The position numbers and the translations under genes are program-made. Source: Paenibacillus sp. LS1 (lineage in GTDB: Bacteria > Bacillota > Bacilli > Paenibacillales > Paenibacillaceae). From it: 64,000 nucleotides of DNA. Below, piece by piece: positions 8,866 through 17,739 of this stretch. The DNA lies in the NCBI RefSeq assembly GCF_026013365.1, contig NZ_JAPDOE010000001.1, positions 1,054,001 through 1,118,000 of the forward strand, in the 5' to 3' direction. Every line of letters starts with the position of its first letter. The first letter of the stretch is position 1. Below the pieces are notes generated by a model that saw only the letters and a list, made by a program, of their open reading frames with translations, was not told the origin of the DNA and ran no database searches.

Positions 8866-8894
8866 TTGCATATGCCAAGTTTCCATGGTATGTT
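8866..8894 (+). promoter_or_regulatory. Promoter of the proB T-box leader
   Basis: TTGCAT, 17-base spacer, TATGTT, placing the transcription start near 8901 at the beginning of the T-box structure. Confidence 0.5.
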
Positions 8895-8899
8895 ATAAG

Positions 8900-9150
8900 A
8901 AATATTGAACGAAACGTGATGACGGGACCAGTAAGAGAATATCAGTCGCGCCCAGAGAGTAAATTCCACCCTGCTGAAAGAATTTACCGCGACTCTTCTC
9001 TGAAACCTACCCCTGAGCGGCCTGTTACGTGCAGGACAGTGCCTTCTGTTACAGGGCATGAAGCCGGATGATCTAATCATCAATAAAGGTGGTACCGCGG
9101 AAGTAACGAACTTTCGTCCTTTTTAACTAAAGGGCGGGAGTTTTTTTTGT
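8900..9150 (+). promoter_or_regulatory. T-box riboswitch, predicted specific for tRNA-Pro
   Basis: The T-box core GGTGGTACCGCGGAA (9088-9102) is plain. Upstream, Stem I shows the AGTA bulge (near 8930) and an apical stem GTAAATTC/GAATTTAC (8959-8987). The likely specifier is CCT at 9006-9008 (proline), followed by A as is common. The conserved core can pair as antiterminator or give way to a 12-bp terminator followed by eight T. Uncharged tRNA-Pro would therefore allow transcription of proB and the genes behind it. The CCT assignment is by position and by the downstream genes. Confidence 0.9.
9111..9148 (+). terminator. Terminator of the proline T-box
   Basis: CTTTCGTCCTTT pairs fully (with three G-U pairs) to AAAGGGCGGGAG, followed by eight T; mutually exclusive with the antiterminator. 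Confidence 0.88.
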
Positions 9151-9206
9151 ACCCGCTAAAGCCTGCTCCAGAAGCACTTATTAATCATGTTTAAGGAAGT
9201 GAAACC

Positions 9207-10310
9207 ATGACTTCACGTATTGTAGTTAAGATTGGAAGCAGCTCGCTTACAACGGAAGAAGGCGGTCTGGATCGCAGTTCGATCACTTTTTTTGCCGGAG
9301 AAATTGCAGCATTGGCTGATCAGGGTCATGAAGTACTTCTGGTTACCTCTGGAGCGGTAGCGGCCGGATTCCGGGAGATCGGTTACCCTCAGCGGCCCAA
9401 ACAGCTGCATGAGAAACAAGCGGCAGCAGCCGTTGGGCAGGCATTACTGATGCAGGCATATCAACAGGCTTTTGCAGCGCACCGCGTTACTACGGCGCAA
9501 ATTCTGTTAACCCGTACAGACTTTCACAGTCTTAAACGCATGGGGAATGCAGGTATGACCGTAGAGGAACTGCTTAAACAACGAGTGATTCCGATTTTTA
9601 ATGAGAATGATACGGTATCGGTGGATGAATTGAAGTTTGGTGATAACGATCTGTTGTCCGCATTGGTTGCAAACCTGGTGAAGGCACAGCATCTGATCAT
9701 TCTTACCGATACCAACGGGCTGTACACCGCAGATCCGCGTAAAGATCCTTCTGCCGTACGTTACGACCGGATCCCCGAAATCACGGCTGAGATCTACGCG
9801 TTTGCCGGTGGTTCAGGATCATCGGTTGGCACAGGTGGAATGCGTTCCAAAGTTGATGCAGCCAAGGTTGCTACACGTGGAGGCGTGCCCGTATTTGTAG
9901 GAAGTGTGAAAGAACCTGGAGATATGCAGCAGGCGGTTGATGGCACGGGCAAAGGTACTTACTTTGAGACACGACTCGCTTCGCTATCCCGTAAAAAGCA
10001 GTGGCTTGGCTTCATGTCTACTCCGCTGGGAACCGTTGTTGTAGATGATGGTGCTGAAGAGGCCCTTGTCCATGGGGGGCACAGTCTTCTGCCTGTAGGC
10101 GTCAAGCGGGTACTCGGAACGTTCCACGCCGGAGACGTCGTAGAGGTGATTGGCATGGACGAAACTTTGCTAGGTCGCGGTATTGTCAATTATGATGATG
10201 ACCAGCTTCGACTCATTGCCGGACTTCCCAGTGGCGAAGTGATGAAACAACTCGCTAGCATCCATAGGCTTGAGGTTATTCATAGAGACGAATGGATTAC
10301 GTTAAAATAA
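9207..10310 (+). CDS. proB: Glutamate 5-kinase
   Basis: First proline-synthesis enzyme; phosphorylates glutamate to gamma-glutamyl phosphate in the cytoplasm. The 367 aa comprise an amino-acid kinase domain (VVKIGSSSLT near residue 6; FNENDTVSVDEL; ILTDTNGLYTADPR) and a C-terminal PUA domain (about 275-360), the standard full-length form that is usually inhibited by proline. Start ATG has AAGGAAG 7 bases upstream. It is the first gene behind the T-box leader, with proA 56 bases downstream. Confidence 0.96.
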   Translation: MTSRIVVKIGSSSLTTEEGGLDRSSITFFAGEIAALADQGHEVLLVTSGAVAAGFREIGYPQRPKQLHEKQAAAAVGQALLMQAYQQAFAAHRVTTAQILLTRTDFHSLKRMGNAGMTVEELLKQRVIPIFNENDTVSVDELKFGDNDLLSALVANLVKAQHLIILTDTNGLYTADPRKDPSAVRYDRIPEITAEIYAFAGGSGSSVGTGGMRSKVDAAKVATRGGVPVFVGSVKEPGDMQQAVDGTGKGTYFETRLASLSRKKQWLGFMSTPLGTVVVDDGAEEALVHGGHSLLPVGVKRVLGTFHAGDVVEVIGMDETLLGRGIVNYDDDQLRLIAGLPSGEVMKQLASIHRLEVIHRDEWITLK

Positions 10311-10366
10311 ACAAGAAGTTATAGTGGTCGAAATACTCAACTTTATATATATGAGGAGGAATTAAG

Positions 10367-11614
10367 ATGAGTGAAGTCAGAGAAAAAGCCAGCAAAGCTC
10401 AAGCCACGGTTCCACAGCTGAACCGATTGAATACAGAACAGAAAAATACGGCCCTTCGTGTCATGGCAGATGCTTTGATTACGGAAACGGATTCCATCAT
10501 TACGGCAAATGCCGAAGATCTGGCACGAGGCAGAGAACAAGGCACGCCGGAATCCATGCTGGATCGACTCGCCCTCAATAAGGAGCGCATTGCTGGCATC
10601 GCTGAAGGATTACGTCAGATTGCGGATCTGCCTGATCCAGTTGGTGAAGTACTGGAGACATTCACCCGTCCGAACGGATTACATGTTGAAAAATTAAGAG
10701 TGCCGATTGGCCTGATTGGCATCATCTATGAAGCTCGTCCTAATGTAACTGTAGACGCAGCCGGATTATGTCTCAAAACAGGCAATGCAGTGCTTCTGCG
10801 CGGTGGCTCGTCTGCCCTGTCCTCCAATCGAAAAATTGTGAAGGTGCTGCATCAGGCACTGGCAACGACGGACATGCCTGCTGATGCGCTGCAACTGGTT
10901 GAAGATGCAGACCGTGCTTCCGTCGATGAAATGCTCAAGTTGAACGGGCTGCTGGACGTCATCATTCCACGCGGCGGGGCCTCACTTATTCGTAATGTGG
11001 TTGCCAATGCAACCGTACCTGTTATTGAAACCGGGGCAGGCATCTGTCATACCTATGTGGATGAATCAGCTGATCCGGTCATGGCAGCCGAAATCGCCAT
11101 CAATGCCAAGGCACAACGTCCATCTGTATGTAACTCCATGGAAACGTTGCTGCTGCATGCCGCATATGCGGAAGAGCATCTGCCTGCACTTGCCGAGCAA
11201 CTCCGTGAGGCCAATGTGGTCTTGAAAGGTTGCGACACGGTGCGCCGTCTTGTTCCTTCTGCCCTTGAGGCAACCGAGGAAGACTATGCGACCGAGTACA
11301 ACGACTATATTTTAAATATCCGGGTGGTTGAGAACCTGGACGAAGCGATGCAGCACATCGCACATTACGGAACCAAACATTCCGAGTGTATCGTAACCCG
11401 GGATACAGCCCATGCAGAACGCTTCATGCATGATGTGGATGCAGCAGCCGTCTATCACAATGCGTCCACGCGTTTCACCGACGGATTTGAATTTGGCTAT
11501 GGAGCCGAAATCGGAATCAGTACCCAGAAACTGCATGCACGTGGACCGATGGGACTACCAGCACTGACGTCAACCAAATATCGGATTACAGGCAATGGAC
11601 AGATTCGTCAATAA
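10367..11614 (+). CDS. proA: Gamma-glutamyl phosphate reductase
   Basis: Second proline-synthesis enzyme: NADPH-dependent reduction of gamma-glutamyl phosphate to glutamate semialdehyde. It has 415 aa, typical. The aldehyde-dehydrogenase-like fold shows the catalytic Cys in KAQRPSVCNSMETLL, and VPIGLIGIIYEARPNVT is a family signature. AGGAGGAATTAAG precedes the ATG. It lies between proB and proC. Confidence 0.96.
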   Translation: MSEVREKASKAQATVPQLNRLNTEQKNTALRVMADALITETDSIITANAEDLARGREQGTPESMLDRLALNKERIAGIAEGLRQIADLPDPVGEVLETFTRPNGLHVEKLRVPIGLIGIIYEARPNVTVDAAGLCLKTGNAVLLRGGSSALSSNRKIVKVLHQALATTDMPADALQLVEDADRASVDEMLKLNGLLDVIIPRGGASLIRNVVANATVPVIETGAGICHTYVDESADPVMAAEIAINAKAQRPSVCNSMETLLLHAAYAEEHLPALAEQLREANVVLKGCDTVRRLVPSALEATEEDYATEYNDYILNIRVVENLDEAMQHIAHYGTKHSECIVTRDTAHAERFMHDVDAAAVYHNASTRFTDGFEFGYGAEIGISTQKLHARGPMGLPALTSTKYRITGNGQIRQ

Positions 11615-11650
11615 TATCCCAGCACCAGTTATATAGGAGGAACGATAAAT

Positions 11651-12511
11651 ATGAGTCAAGAGCAACAGACGTTACTACAACAGAAGATTACTTTCCACGG
11701 AGCAGGCGCGATGGCTGAAGCCATCGTGCGCGGACTGATCTCCCGCCTAGTCGTTCGTCCTCAGGATATTACGATGCTGAACCGCAGCAACCAGAAACGT
11801 CAGGAGGAGCTCAGCACCCGTTATGCTGTACATACCGGAACTGCCTCACAATCTCTGGATCATCTTGCCTCCACTCCGGTCATTGTACTCTGTATGAAAC
11901 CCAAAGATGCTGCCGCAGCGCTGCGCGAACTGGGTCCGCTGTTATCACCTGATCAACTGATCGTGTCTGTCATTGCGGGATTATCGATCCGCACGATGCA
12001 GTCCTTGCTCGGTCGTAAACAGCCGATTGCCAGAACCATGCCGAATACATCCAGTACCATTGGACTCGGCGCGACCGGGCTTGCCTTCTCTGCGGAGATT
12101 ACGGATGACCAACGCAGTACGGTGATGACCATGTTTGAAGCCGTTGGTATCGTGACCATCGTGCCTGAAGATAAACTCGAAGTGCTCACAGGGATTTCCG
12201 GAAGCGGCCCTGCTTATGTATACTATTTAATGGAGGCCATGATTGCCGCAGGTATTCGTGGTGGTTTATCTAGCCAGCAATCTCGTGATCTCACTGTTCA
12301 GACGGTGCTTGGCGCGTCACGTATGGTACAACAAACCGGTTTGGAACCGATGAAGCTTCGTAGTGATGTGACATCCCCTGGAGGGGCAACCCAGGCAGCA
12401 CTGAAGACGCTGGACGAAGGAGATTTCTTTGAAAATGTAATCGCAGCCGTCAACCGCTGTGCAGAGCGCTCACGGGAGATGGGAGCTGCTTTGGAAGGGG
12501 ATTTAAAATGA
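11651..12511 (+). CDS. proC: Pyrroline-5-carboxylate reductase
   Basis: Last proline-synthesis enzyme, reducing pyrroline-5-carboxylate to proline with NAD(P)H. It has 286 aa. The N-terminal Rossmann motif is GAGAMAEAIVRGL, and the C-terminal signature includes TGISGSGPAYVYYLMEAM and LRSDVTSPGGATQAAL. TAGGAGGAACGATAAAT precedes the ATG. The last codon overlaps the mtnW start as ATGA, so proline and methionine-salvage genes are translationally coupled here. Confidence 0.95.
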   Translation: MSQEQQTLLQQKITFHGAGAMAEAIVRGLISRLVVRPQDITMLNRSNQKRQEELSTRYAVHTGTASQSLDHLASTPVIVLCMKPKDAAAALRELGPLLSPDQLIVSVIAGLSIRTMQSLLGRKQPIARTMPNTSSTIGLGATGLAFSAEITDDQRSTVMTMFEAVGIVTIVPEDKLEVLTGISGSGPAYVYYLMEAMIAAGIRGGLSSQQSRDLTVQTVLGASRMVQQTGLEPMKLRSDVTSPGGATQAALKTLDEGDFFENVIAAVNRCAERSREMGAALEGDLK

Positions 12512-13731
12512 ATAACATGTGCACAGCCACATATCGTCTGCATGATGATCATGCAGACTTTCGCAAGAAGGCTCAGTCTATCGCGATTGGCATGACCGTA
12601 GGTAGCTGGACGGAGTTGCCACAAGCCCAGCGTGAAGCGATGCAGAAACATCTGGGTGAAGTAATCAGCGTAGAAGTACATGAAGCTGATGGCATGGGTG
12701 CGGGCGAGCGTTACGCCGATATTACCATCGGATATCCTGATGTTAACTTCAGCCGTGATATCCCTGCCCTGCTCGTGACGGTCTTTGGCAAAATCTCAAT
12801 GGATGGCCGGATCAAATTAACAAAGCTTGGTTTCTCGGATGGCTTCCTCAGTGCATTCCCGGGACCCAAGTTTGGACTGAATGGTGTTCGTGATCTGCTT
12901 GGTGTACATGACCGTCCACTGTTAATGAGTATCTTCAAATCGGTTATCGGACTGGATGCAGATGAACTTCGTGAACAATTTATTCGTCAGGCTCTTGGAG
13001 GCGTTGATCTGATCAAGGACGATGAAATTCTGTTCGAGAACAAACTGACGCCCATCGAAAAAAGAGTCGAGGTCTGCATGATAGCTGCCGAACAGGCACG
13101 CCAGGAGACGGGCAAGAAGCTACTGTATGCAACCAATCTCACAGGACCTACATCTCGTCTGAAAGAGCAAGCTGAACGCGCCATTGGTGCAGGAGCCAAT
13201 GCCCTGTTGTTCAACGTATTGTCTTACGGATATGATGTACTGCATGAACTCAGCAGTGATCCTGATATCAATGTGCCGATTATGGCTCACCCTGCGCTTG
13301 CAGGAGCATTGTATCCTTCACCACATTACGGCATATCGGCTTCGGTTGTACTTGGCCAGTTAATGCGACTTGCGGGTGCCGATCTGGTGCTCTTCCCTTC
13401 TCCTTATGGATCGGTAACGATGCCGAAGGAAGAAAACATGGCGATCACGGAGCAATTACTGACAGCTGATCTGCCTGTACGAACCAGTATGCCAGTGCCT
13501 TCCGCCGGCATCCATCCAGGCCTTGTACCGCTTATTTTGCGCGACTTTGGCACAGATGTCATCGTTAATGCTGGTGGCGGTATTCATGGACATCCTATGG
13601 GCACTGAGGCAGGCGGACGTGCATTCCTGCAAGCCATTGAGGCAGCTCAACGTTCCATTCCACTAGCGCAATATGCAACCGAGCATCCGGAGCTGAAAAG
13701 TGCATTGGATCTGTGGGGTGGCGAACGATGA
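12508..13731 (+). CDS. mtnW: 2,3-diketo-5-methylthiopentyl-1-phosphate enolase (RuBisCO-like)
   Basis: Methionine-salvage enolase related to RuBisCO; converts diketo-methylthiopentyl phosphate to its enol. It has 407 aa, typical of B. subtilis MtnW. The carbamylated-Lys/metal motif is visible as GGVDLIKDDE, with FSDGFLSAFPGPKFG and a C-terminal VNAGGGIHGHPMGTEAGG phosphate-binding region. The ribosome site GGAAGGGG lies inside the end of proC and the start overlaps the proC stop. mtnX overlaps its own stop in the same way. Confidence 0.95.
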   Translation: MNNMCTATYRLHDDHADFRKKAQSIAIGMTVGSWTELPQAQREAMQKHLGEVISVEVHEADGMGAGERYADITIGYPDVNFSRDIPALLVTVFGKISMDGRIKLTKLGFSDGFLSAFPGPKFGLNGVRDLLGVHDRPLLMSIFKSVIGLDADELREQFIRQALGGVDLIKDDEILFENKLTPIEKRVEVCMIAAEQARQETGKKLLYATNLTGPTSRLKEQAERAIGAGANALLFNVLSYGYDVLHELSSDPDINVPIMAHPALAGALYPSPHYGISASVVLGQLMRLAGADLVLFPSPYGSVTMPKEENMAITEQLLTADLPVRTSMPVPSAGIHPGLVPLILRDFGTDVIVNAGGGIHGHPMGTEAGGRAFLQAIEAAQRSIPLAQYATEHPELKSALDLWGGER

Positions 13732-14405
13732 GAAGTGATAAAAAAACAGTCATTTTCTGTGACTTTGACGGTACGATTACACTCTCGGACAATATTGTCG
13801 CAATCATGAAACATTTCAAGCCTGAGGGCATTGAAGCGATTATGAAAGATACGATTGAGCAAAAAATCTCGCTGCGTGAAGGTGTTGGAGCCATGTTTGC
13901 TCTGTTGCCTGCATCGCAGAAAGATGAAATTGTGGAATTTGTGCTTGGACAAGCGGGCATCCGTGAAGGATTCAGCGAGTTTCTTGAGTACGTTCGAAGT
14001 GAAGGTATCGAATTCAATGTGACCAGCGGTGGCATGGACTTCTTTATTGAGCCGTTACTCGCACCATTCCATATCCCGCAGGATCATGTCTACTGCAACG
14101 GAGCTGACTTCTCGGGTGAAACCATTAAGATTGAATGGCCGAATCCCTGCCAGCCTCCTTGTGAGAATGGCTGCGGCATGTGCAAAACAACAGTGATTCG
14201 TACCTTCCCGGAAGAACAATATAATCGAATTCTCATTGGAGACAGTCTGACAGATTTTGAAGGTGCAAAGATCGCCGATCTCGTCTACTCTCGCTCCATT
14301 TTGACGGATAAGTGTATTGAACTTGGTGTGGACCATGTGCCATTCGCTACCTTTTACGATATCATCGAAGATATGAAACAGAAGCAAACACAAGGAGTGC
14401 TGTAA
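13728..14405 (+). CDS. mtnX: 2-hydroxy-3-keto-5-methylthiopentenyl-1-phosphate phosphatase
   Basis: HAD-family phosphatase that dephosphorylates the MtnW product to give acireductone. It has 225 aa; the nucleophile motif FCDFDGTIT stands near residue 10 and the late HAD motif ILIGDSLTDFEGA near residue 165. The start at 13728 overlaps the mtnW stop (ATGA) with GGGGTGG upstream; an upstream in-frame ATG at 13713 lies inside mtnW and is less likely. Cysteines in PCQPPCENGCGMC may bind metal. Confidence 0.93.
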   Translation: MRSDKKTVIFCDFDGTITLSDNIVAIMKHFKPEGIEAIMKDTIEQKISLREGVGAMFALLPASQKDEIVEFVLGQAGIREGFSEFLEYVRSEGIEFNVTSGGMDFFIEPLLAPFHIPQDHVYCNGADFSGETIKIEWPNPCQPPCENGCGMCKTTVIRTFPEEQYNRILIGDSLTDFEGAKIADLVYSRSILTDKCIELGVDHVPFATFYDIIEDMKQKQTQGVL

Positions 14406-14408
14406 ACG

Positions 14409-15062
14409 ATGGGCTTTGAAAAGATTACATTGGAACACAAACGTCAGGTCCTTGAAGAACTGGCTGATATTAAAGCGTTGTTCGCCAGTCGTAACTGGTT
14501 CCCTGGAACAAGTGGCAATCTGTCGATGCGTGTAGGAGATTTTGATCCGGAGCAATTTTATTTTGCGGTTACCGCTTCAGGCAAAGACAAATCTCTTCGC
14601 ACACCGGAAGACTTTCTTTTTGTGGACAAGCATGGCAAAGCAATTGAAACAACAACGTTGAAACCAAGTGCCGAAACGTTGATTCACTGCGAAATCTATC
14701 GCTTGACGGGTTGTGGCGCTGTATTCCACGTGCATACCGTGTTTAACAACCTGATTAGCGAATTCTTTGGAGCAGAGGGTCAGGTTCCGATTCAAGGTAT
14801 CGAGTTGATCAAGGCTTTCAACATCTGGGAAGAAAATGCGGAGATTCGTGTCCCTGTCCTGCCTAACTTTGCGGACATTCCGTCCATTGCTGAATTGGTA
14901 CCGGATGTACTGGATGCCAAAGTGCCAGGGATCTTGCTTCGTAATCACGGCATATATGCGTGGGGCAAAGATGCTTTTGAAGCGAAACGTCATCTGGAAG
15001 CCTTCGAATTCTTATTCGAAGTGATGTACCGTCAACTTCTGTTGAAGGGCGCTACGAAATAG
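14409..15062 (+). CDS. mtnB: Methylthioribulose-1-phosphate dehydratase
   Basis: Class-II-aldolase-like zinc enzyme that dehydrates methylthioribulose-1-phosphate, the step before MtnW. It has 217 aa. Zinc-binding histidines are visible in VFHVHTVFNN and LRNHGIYAWG, with SGNLSMR near the N terminus. It is the last gene of the run and a strong terminator follows. The dioxygenase mtnD and the mtnA/mtnK genes are not in the window, so the pathway must be completed from another locus. Confidence 0.94.
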   Translation: MGFEKITLEHKRQVLEELADIKALFASRNWFPGTSGNLSMRVGDFDPEQFYFAVTASGKDKSLRTPEDFLFVDKHGKAIETTTLKPSAETLIHCEIYRLTGCGAVFHVHTVFNNLISEFFGAEGQVPIQGIELIKAFNIWEENAEIRVPVLPNFADIPSIAELVPDVLDAKVPGILLRNHGIYAWGKDAFEAKRHLEAFEFLFEVMYRQLLLKGATK

Positions 15063-15095
15063 CAATCATTTATTCGAAATCAAAGCTGCACAACA

Positions 15096-15140
15096 AAAAA
15101 CACGCCAGAGGCTGGTATACATAGCCCTTGGCGTGTTTTT
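15096..15140 (+). terminator. Terminator after mtnB
   Basis: Perfect 12-bp stem AAAAACACGCCA / TGGCGTGTTTTT; ends the proB-mtnB transcript and could also serve the minus-strand membrane-protein gene. Confidence 0.85.
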
Positions 15141-15214
15141 ATGTTGTGGGGATAACAGCGATTAGAAGGTTGCTCTGTCATCGTAGTGTCAGTGTAACTT
15201 TTCTTTAGGTCACT

Positions 15215-16519
15215 CTACAGTCGATCATCCCGATCCTTGAATAAAAAGAGGCTGTCTGTCCCCTCATCATTTCGTTGAGCAGTACTTTGAATACCCGTCC
15301 CCCGTTGCTTGCCAAACAGCAGTTTCAAGCCGCCAAAAATGAGCAGCAAGGATACAATGACAGTGTTCAAATAGGAACGTATCTCATACGTCATAAATGC
15401 ATTAGGGAAGAGCTCATTCAGCTGTGGAATGACAAGACGGATCGTCAGGTAATATAGACCCAGCGCGGCAATTCCGAATCCAATCAGACGCTGATGGCGG
15501 GCCCAGTCCTTGAAGATCGGTTGATCAACCAAAGGCTCGCGTCCATAACGACTGGAGCACTGGAGCCCGTCAAAGAAGCTGTAGAACCAGACCAGTGGAA
15601 TCATGAACAGAAACACAGATAAGTGAAGCAGGTCCAGTACATAGATGCTGCCCAGGAACAGGAACATCAATTGCATGCCTCTTTTCTGCAATCCAAGATA
15701 TAGATGACCTGCACCTGGAAAAGCGGATAGCAGCGTTGCAAGCACTTTGCTACGTCGTCCGGCTACTCTGCCCATCTCCAATTCCTCAAATAATGTCCGA
15801 TCCTGCAACACCTCACCAGCCTGCTTACGGTGGACATGCTGTACCGCATCAAACATGCAGTATACCCAAATGACAGGTAGAATGAGCAAGAACATCAAAA
15901 ATACAGATTCATTGGTGATCGAAGCCACGAAAACCATCATGGCGAATGAACCAAAGAACGCTATCAGGAACGACAATCCGCGATGCAACAATCCCAGATG
16001 AAGGTGGCCCAATCCCGGAACAAATGAGAGCAAAATGGTGAAGAACCGCTCACCCTCACTGCCTTTTCGATACATAGGTTGACCATAGGCACCCGCAGGC
16101 GTACCATACTCGTCGCCCTGTCGTTGATGTATTCCCTCCTGGTCAATCTCCATCTGTCCCAGATGGCCTTCCTGACCAGCGTGTGCTCCCTGATATGCCG
16201 GCCCCTGATGCGGCCCACTGTAATGTGCCCCATATCCATGGTTTCGGGCATCCATTGGAGATGGGGCACGAAGCAGAACGATAATCATATCCAGCATGCT
16301 GACACACCAGAAGAATATGGCCCCCAAGGCCCCGAAAATCATTAATTCCCTCTCACTCACCAACATTGCCAGCATGAATGAGCCAACAGCTGTTCCAAAA
16401 AAAAGTAATGGATAGATCACAGCTCTTGCGGCTCGCCCCCAATACATAAAACCAAGACCAGGTATCAGGTTTAATAGAAATGCGAGTAATTTATTACGAT
16501 CTGAGTGCACAGTCGTCAT
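15215..16519 (-). CDS. Membrane protein with three TM2-like repeats
   Basis: A 434-aa membrane protein I cannot name. It has three copies of a TM2-like unit: LIPGLGFMYWGRAARA near residue 16, FVPGLGHLHLGLLHRG near 168 and AFPGAGHLYLGLQKRG near 265, each followed by a hydrophobic span ending in F-x-G. A Gly/His/Gln-rich loop (about 95-145) separates repeats 1 and 2; two more spans follow repeat 3. It lies 28 bases after the anti-sigma gene, so it is probably a third gene of that operon. The ATG is almost in contact with AAAGG; a GTG at 16510 has better spacing. Confidence 0.75.
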   Translation of the reverse strand: MTTVHSDRNKLLAFLLNLIPGLGFMYWGRAARAVIYPLLFFGTAVGSFMLAMLVSERELMIFGALGAIFFWCVSMLDMIIVLLRAPSPMDARNHGYGAHYSGPHQGPAYQGAHAGQEGHLGQMEIDQEGIHQRQGDEYGTPAGAYGQPMYRKGSEGERFFTILLSFVPGLGHLHLGLLHRGLSFLIAFFGSFAMMVFVASITNESVFLMFLLILPVIWVYCMFDAVQHVHRKQAGEVLQDRTLFEELEMGRVAGRRSKVLATLLSAFPGAGHLYLGLQKRGMQLMFLFLGSIYVLDLLHLSVFLFMIPLVWFYSFFDGLQCSSRYGREPLVDQPIFKDWARHQRLIGFGIAALGLYYLTIRLVIPQLNELFPNAFMTYEIRSYLNTVIVSLLLIFGGLKLLFGKQRGTGIQSTAQRNDEGTDSLFLFKDRDDRL

Positions 16520-16547
16520 CCTTTCTTTTCAGGCAATGCGAAACCAT

Positions 16548-17000
16548 TTATGGTTTAGGCTTGAAGTTATCCAGCCATGAAGTGGCTGCCTCCGTCCATT
16601 TCTCCGTAAAAGACCCTCTGTGGTCGCCATCCTGGAACTTGTGATAAGGAGCTACCTTGTCAAAAAGTCCTGACGAGAGGAAGATCAATGTCAAACAGGC
16701 CGCTACCGCATAATGAAACACTTTATGTTCAAGCCAGCGTCGGTTTCGTCCAGCGCGGGATTTGCGCTGTGATTGGGTTGGCTGAATACCCTCAATCCGA
16801 TGCATGACTGAATCCGCAAACCCTGTCGGGTCATGTAGCGGAGGCAGCTCCCCATGGATACCGAGCGCTTCCAGATAGCTGTCCATCGCATCTGCATCTT
16901 CCATCAGAAACTGTTCCATCCGGTTCGCTTGAGTTTCACTCATACGCCCTTCAATATAATCAGTCCATTGTGCAACGGTATACTTCTCCTGTTTACTCAC
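16548..17000 (-). CDS. Membrane anti-sigma factor of the first ECF pair
   Basis: Probable anti-sigma factor, about 150 aa. An N-terminal cytoplasmic part (YTVAQWTDYIEGRMSETQANRMEQFL) resembles the sigma-binding domain of such proteins but lacks the HxxxCxxC zinc motif. One membrane span (FHYAVAACLTLIFLSSGLF) follows near residue 102, then a short outer tail. GGAGG stands 9 bases before a GTG at 17000, chosen as start; the ATG at 17009 abuts the ribosome site. It overlaps the sigma gene end. Function is inferred from position and topology. Confidence 0.72.
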   Translation of the reverse strand: MSKQEKYTVAQWTDYIEGRMSETQANRMEQFLMEDADAMDSYLEALGIHGELPPLHDPTGFADSVMHRIEGIQPTQSQRKSRAGRNRRWLEHKVFHYAVAACLTLIFLSSGLFDKVAPYHKFQDGDHRGSFTEKWTEAATSWLDNFKPKP

Positions 17001-17544
17001 GCCATTCATCCTCCTTCCAATGATTCCGAATCCACTGCCGGGCACGATACAAGCGGGATTCCACAGTCTTCACAGCCACCTGTGCATCACTGGCAATCTG
17101 CTCATAATTTTTTTCACTTAGATAATACGCAGTGATAATGTCACGGTGCTGAGCAGGCAACTGATTAATTCGTTCGCGAAGTTTATCGTGACGTTCTTCA
17201 CGAACGAGACGGGCAAGAACGTCTTCATCCCGTCCGGGCATATTTATGATTTTTTCTTCTCCACCCAGATCCTCAGCACTTCGTCTGCCCAGCTTGCGTT
17301 TGGCATCAATCGCTTTGTGAAAGGCGATTCGGGTTAACCACGTTTTGAACCCTTCGGAACGGTAGTCGGGGAGAGACTTATACATCTGAATGAACGCTTC
17401 CTGAGCTGCATCCTGAGCATCCTGATCGTTCCTGAGTACGGAATAGGCCACATGGTACACATGCTGGCTGTACTTATCAATCAGAGTACGCATCTGGGAT
17501 GTATCTCCTTGACGGATTTGTTCGATTACGCGCGCTTCATCAAT
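16993..17544 (-). CDS. ECF RNA polymerase sigma factor (start uncertain)
   Basis: Extracytoplasmic-function sigma factor with region 2 (LIDKYSQHVYHVAYSVLRNDQDAQDAAQEAFI) and region 4 (QHRDIITAYYLSEKNYEQIASDAQVAVKTVESRLYRARQ, broken here by family spacing) separated by a basic/acidic linker. The only strong ribosome site, AGGAGGGG, precedes no in-frame ATG, GTG or TTG; the nearest codon at proper spacing is ATT at 17544. An ATG at 17619 or 17607 gives a longer protein (up to 208 aa) without a ribosome site. It is followed at once by the anti-sigma gene. Confidence 0.8.
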   Translation of the reverse strand: MDEARVIEQIRQGDTSQMRTLIDKYSQHVYHVAYSVLRNDQDAQDAAQEAFIQMYKSLPDYRSEGFKTWLTRIAFHKAIDAKRKLGRRSAEDLGGEEKIINMPGRDEDVLARLVREERHDKLRERINQLPAQHRDIITAYYLSEKNYEQIASDAQVAVKTVESRLYRARQWIRNHWKEDEWRE

Positions 17545-17681
17545 AACTCTCCCCTCCTCTCCAATACAATAGACGACAGCTTGTGTGGTAACCCCTGCGT
17601 GATCCATCAAATTTTTCAAAACAAAGTGAATTCATTGCCTGAAAGATTGGTGCCGCTGATAACTCATCAACTTATAATCCC

Positions 17682-17717
17682 AAAAAAAACAGGCACAGAA
17701 TGACTTCTGGCCTGTTT
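17682..17717 (-). terminator. Terminator after dnaD
   Basis: Minus-strand stem AACAGGC-AGAA / TTCT-GCCTGTT with a small internal bulge, then eight T. Separates dnaD from the sigma-factor operon. Confidence 0.88.
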
Positions 17718-17739
17718 CTTGTTCTTGCCTACGCCTGAA

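Noticed and set aside
13595..14035. 146-aa minus-strand frame opposite mtnW/mtnX
   Set aside because: Shadow of the well-supported mtnW and mtnX frames; no ribosome site.
17570..17575. CGTCTA near the first ECF gene as an ECF -10 box
   Set aside because: No AAC-type -35 at the proper distance.
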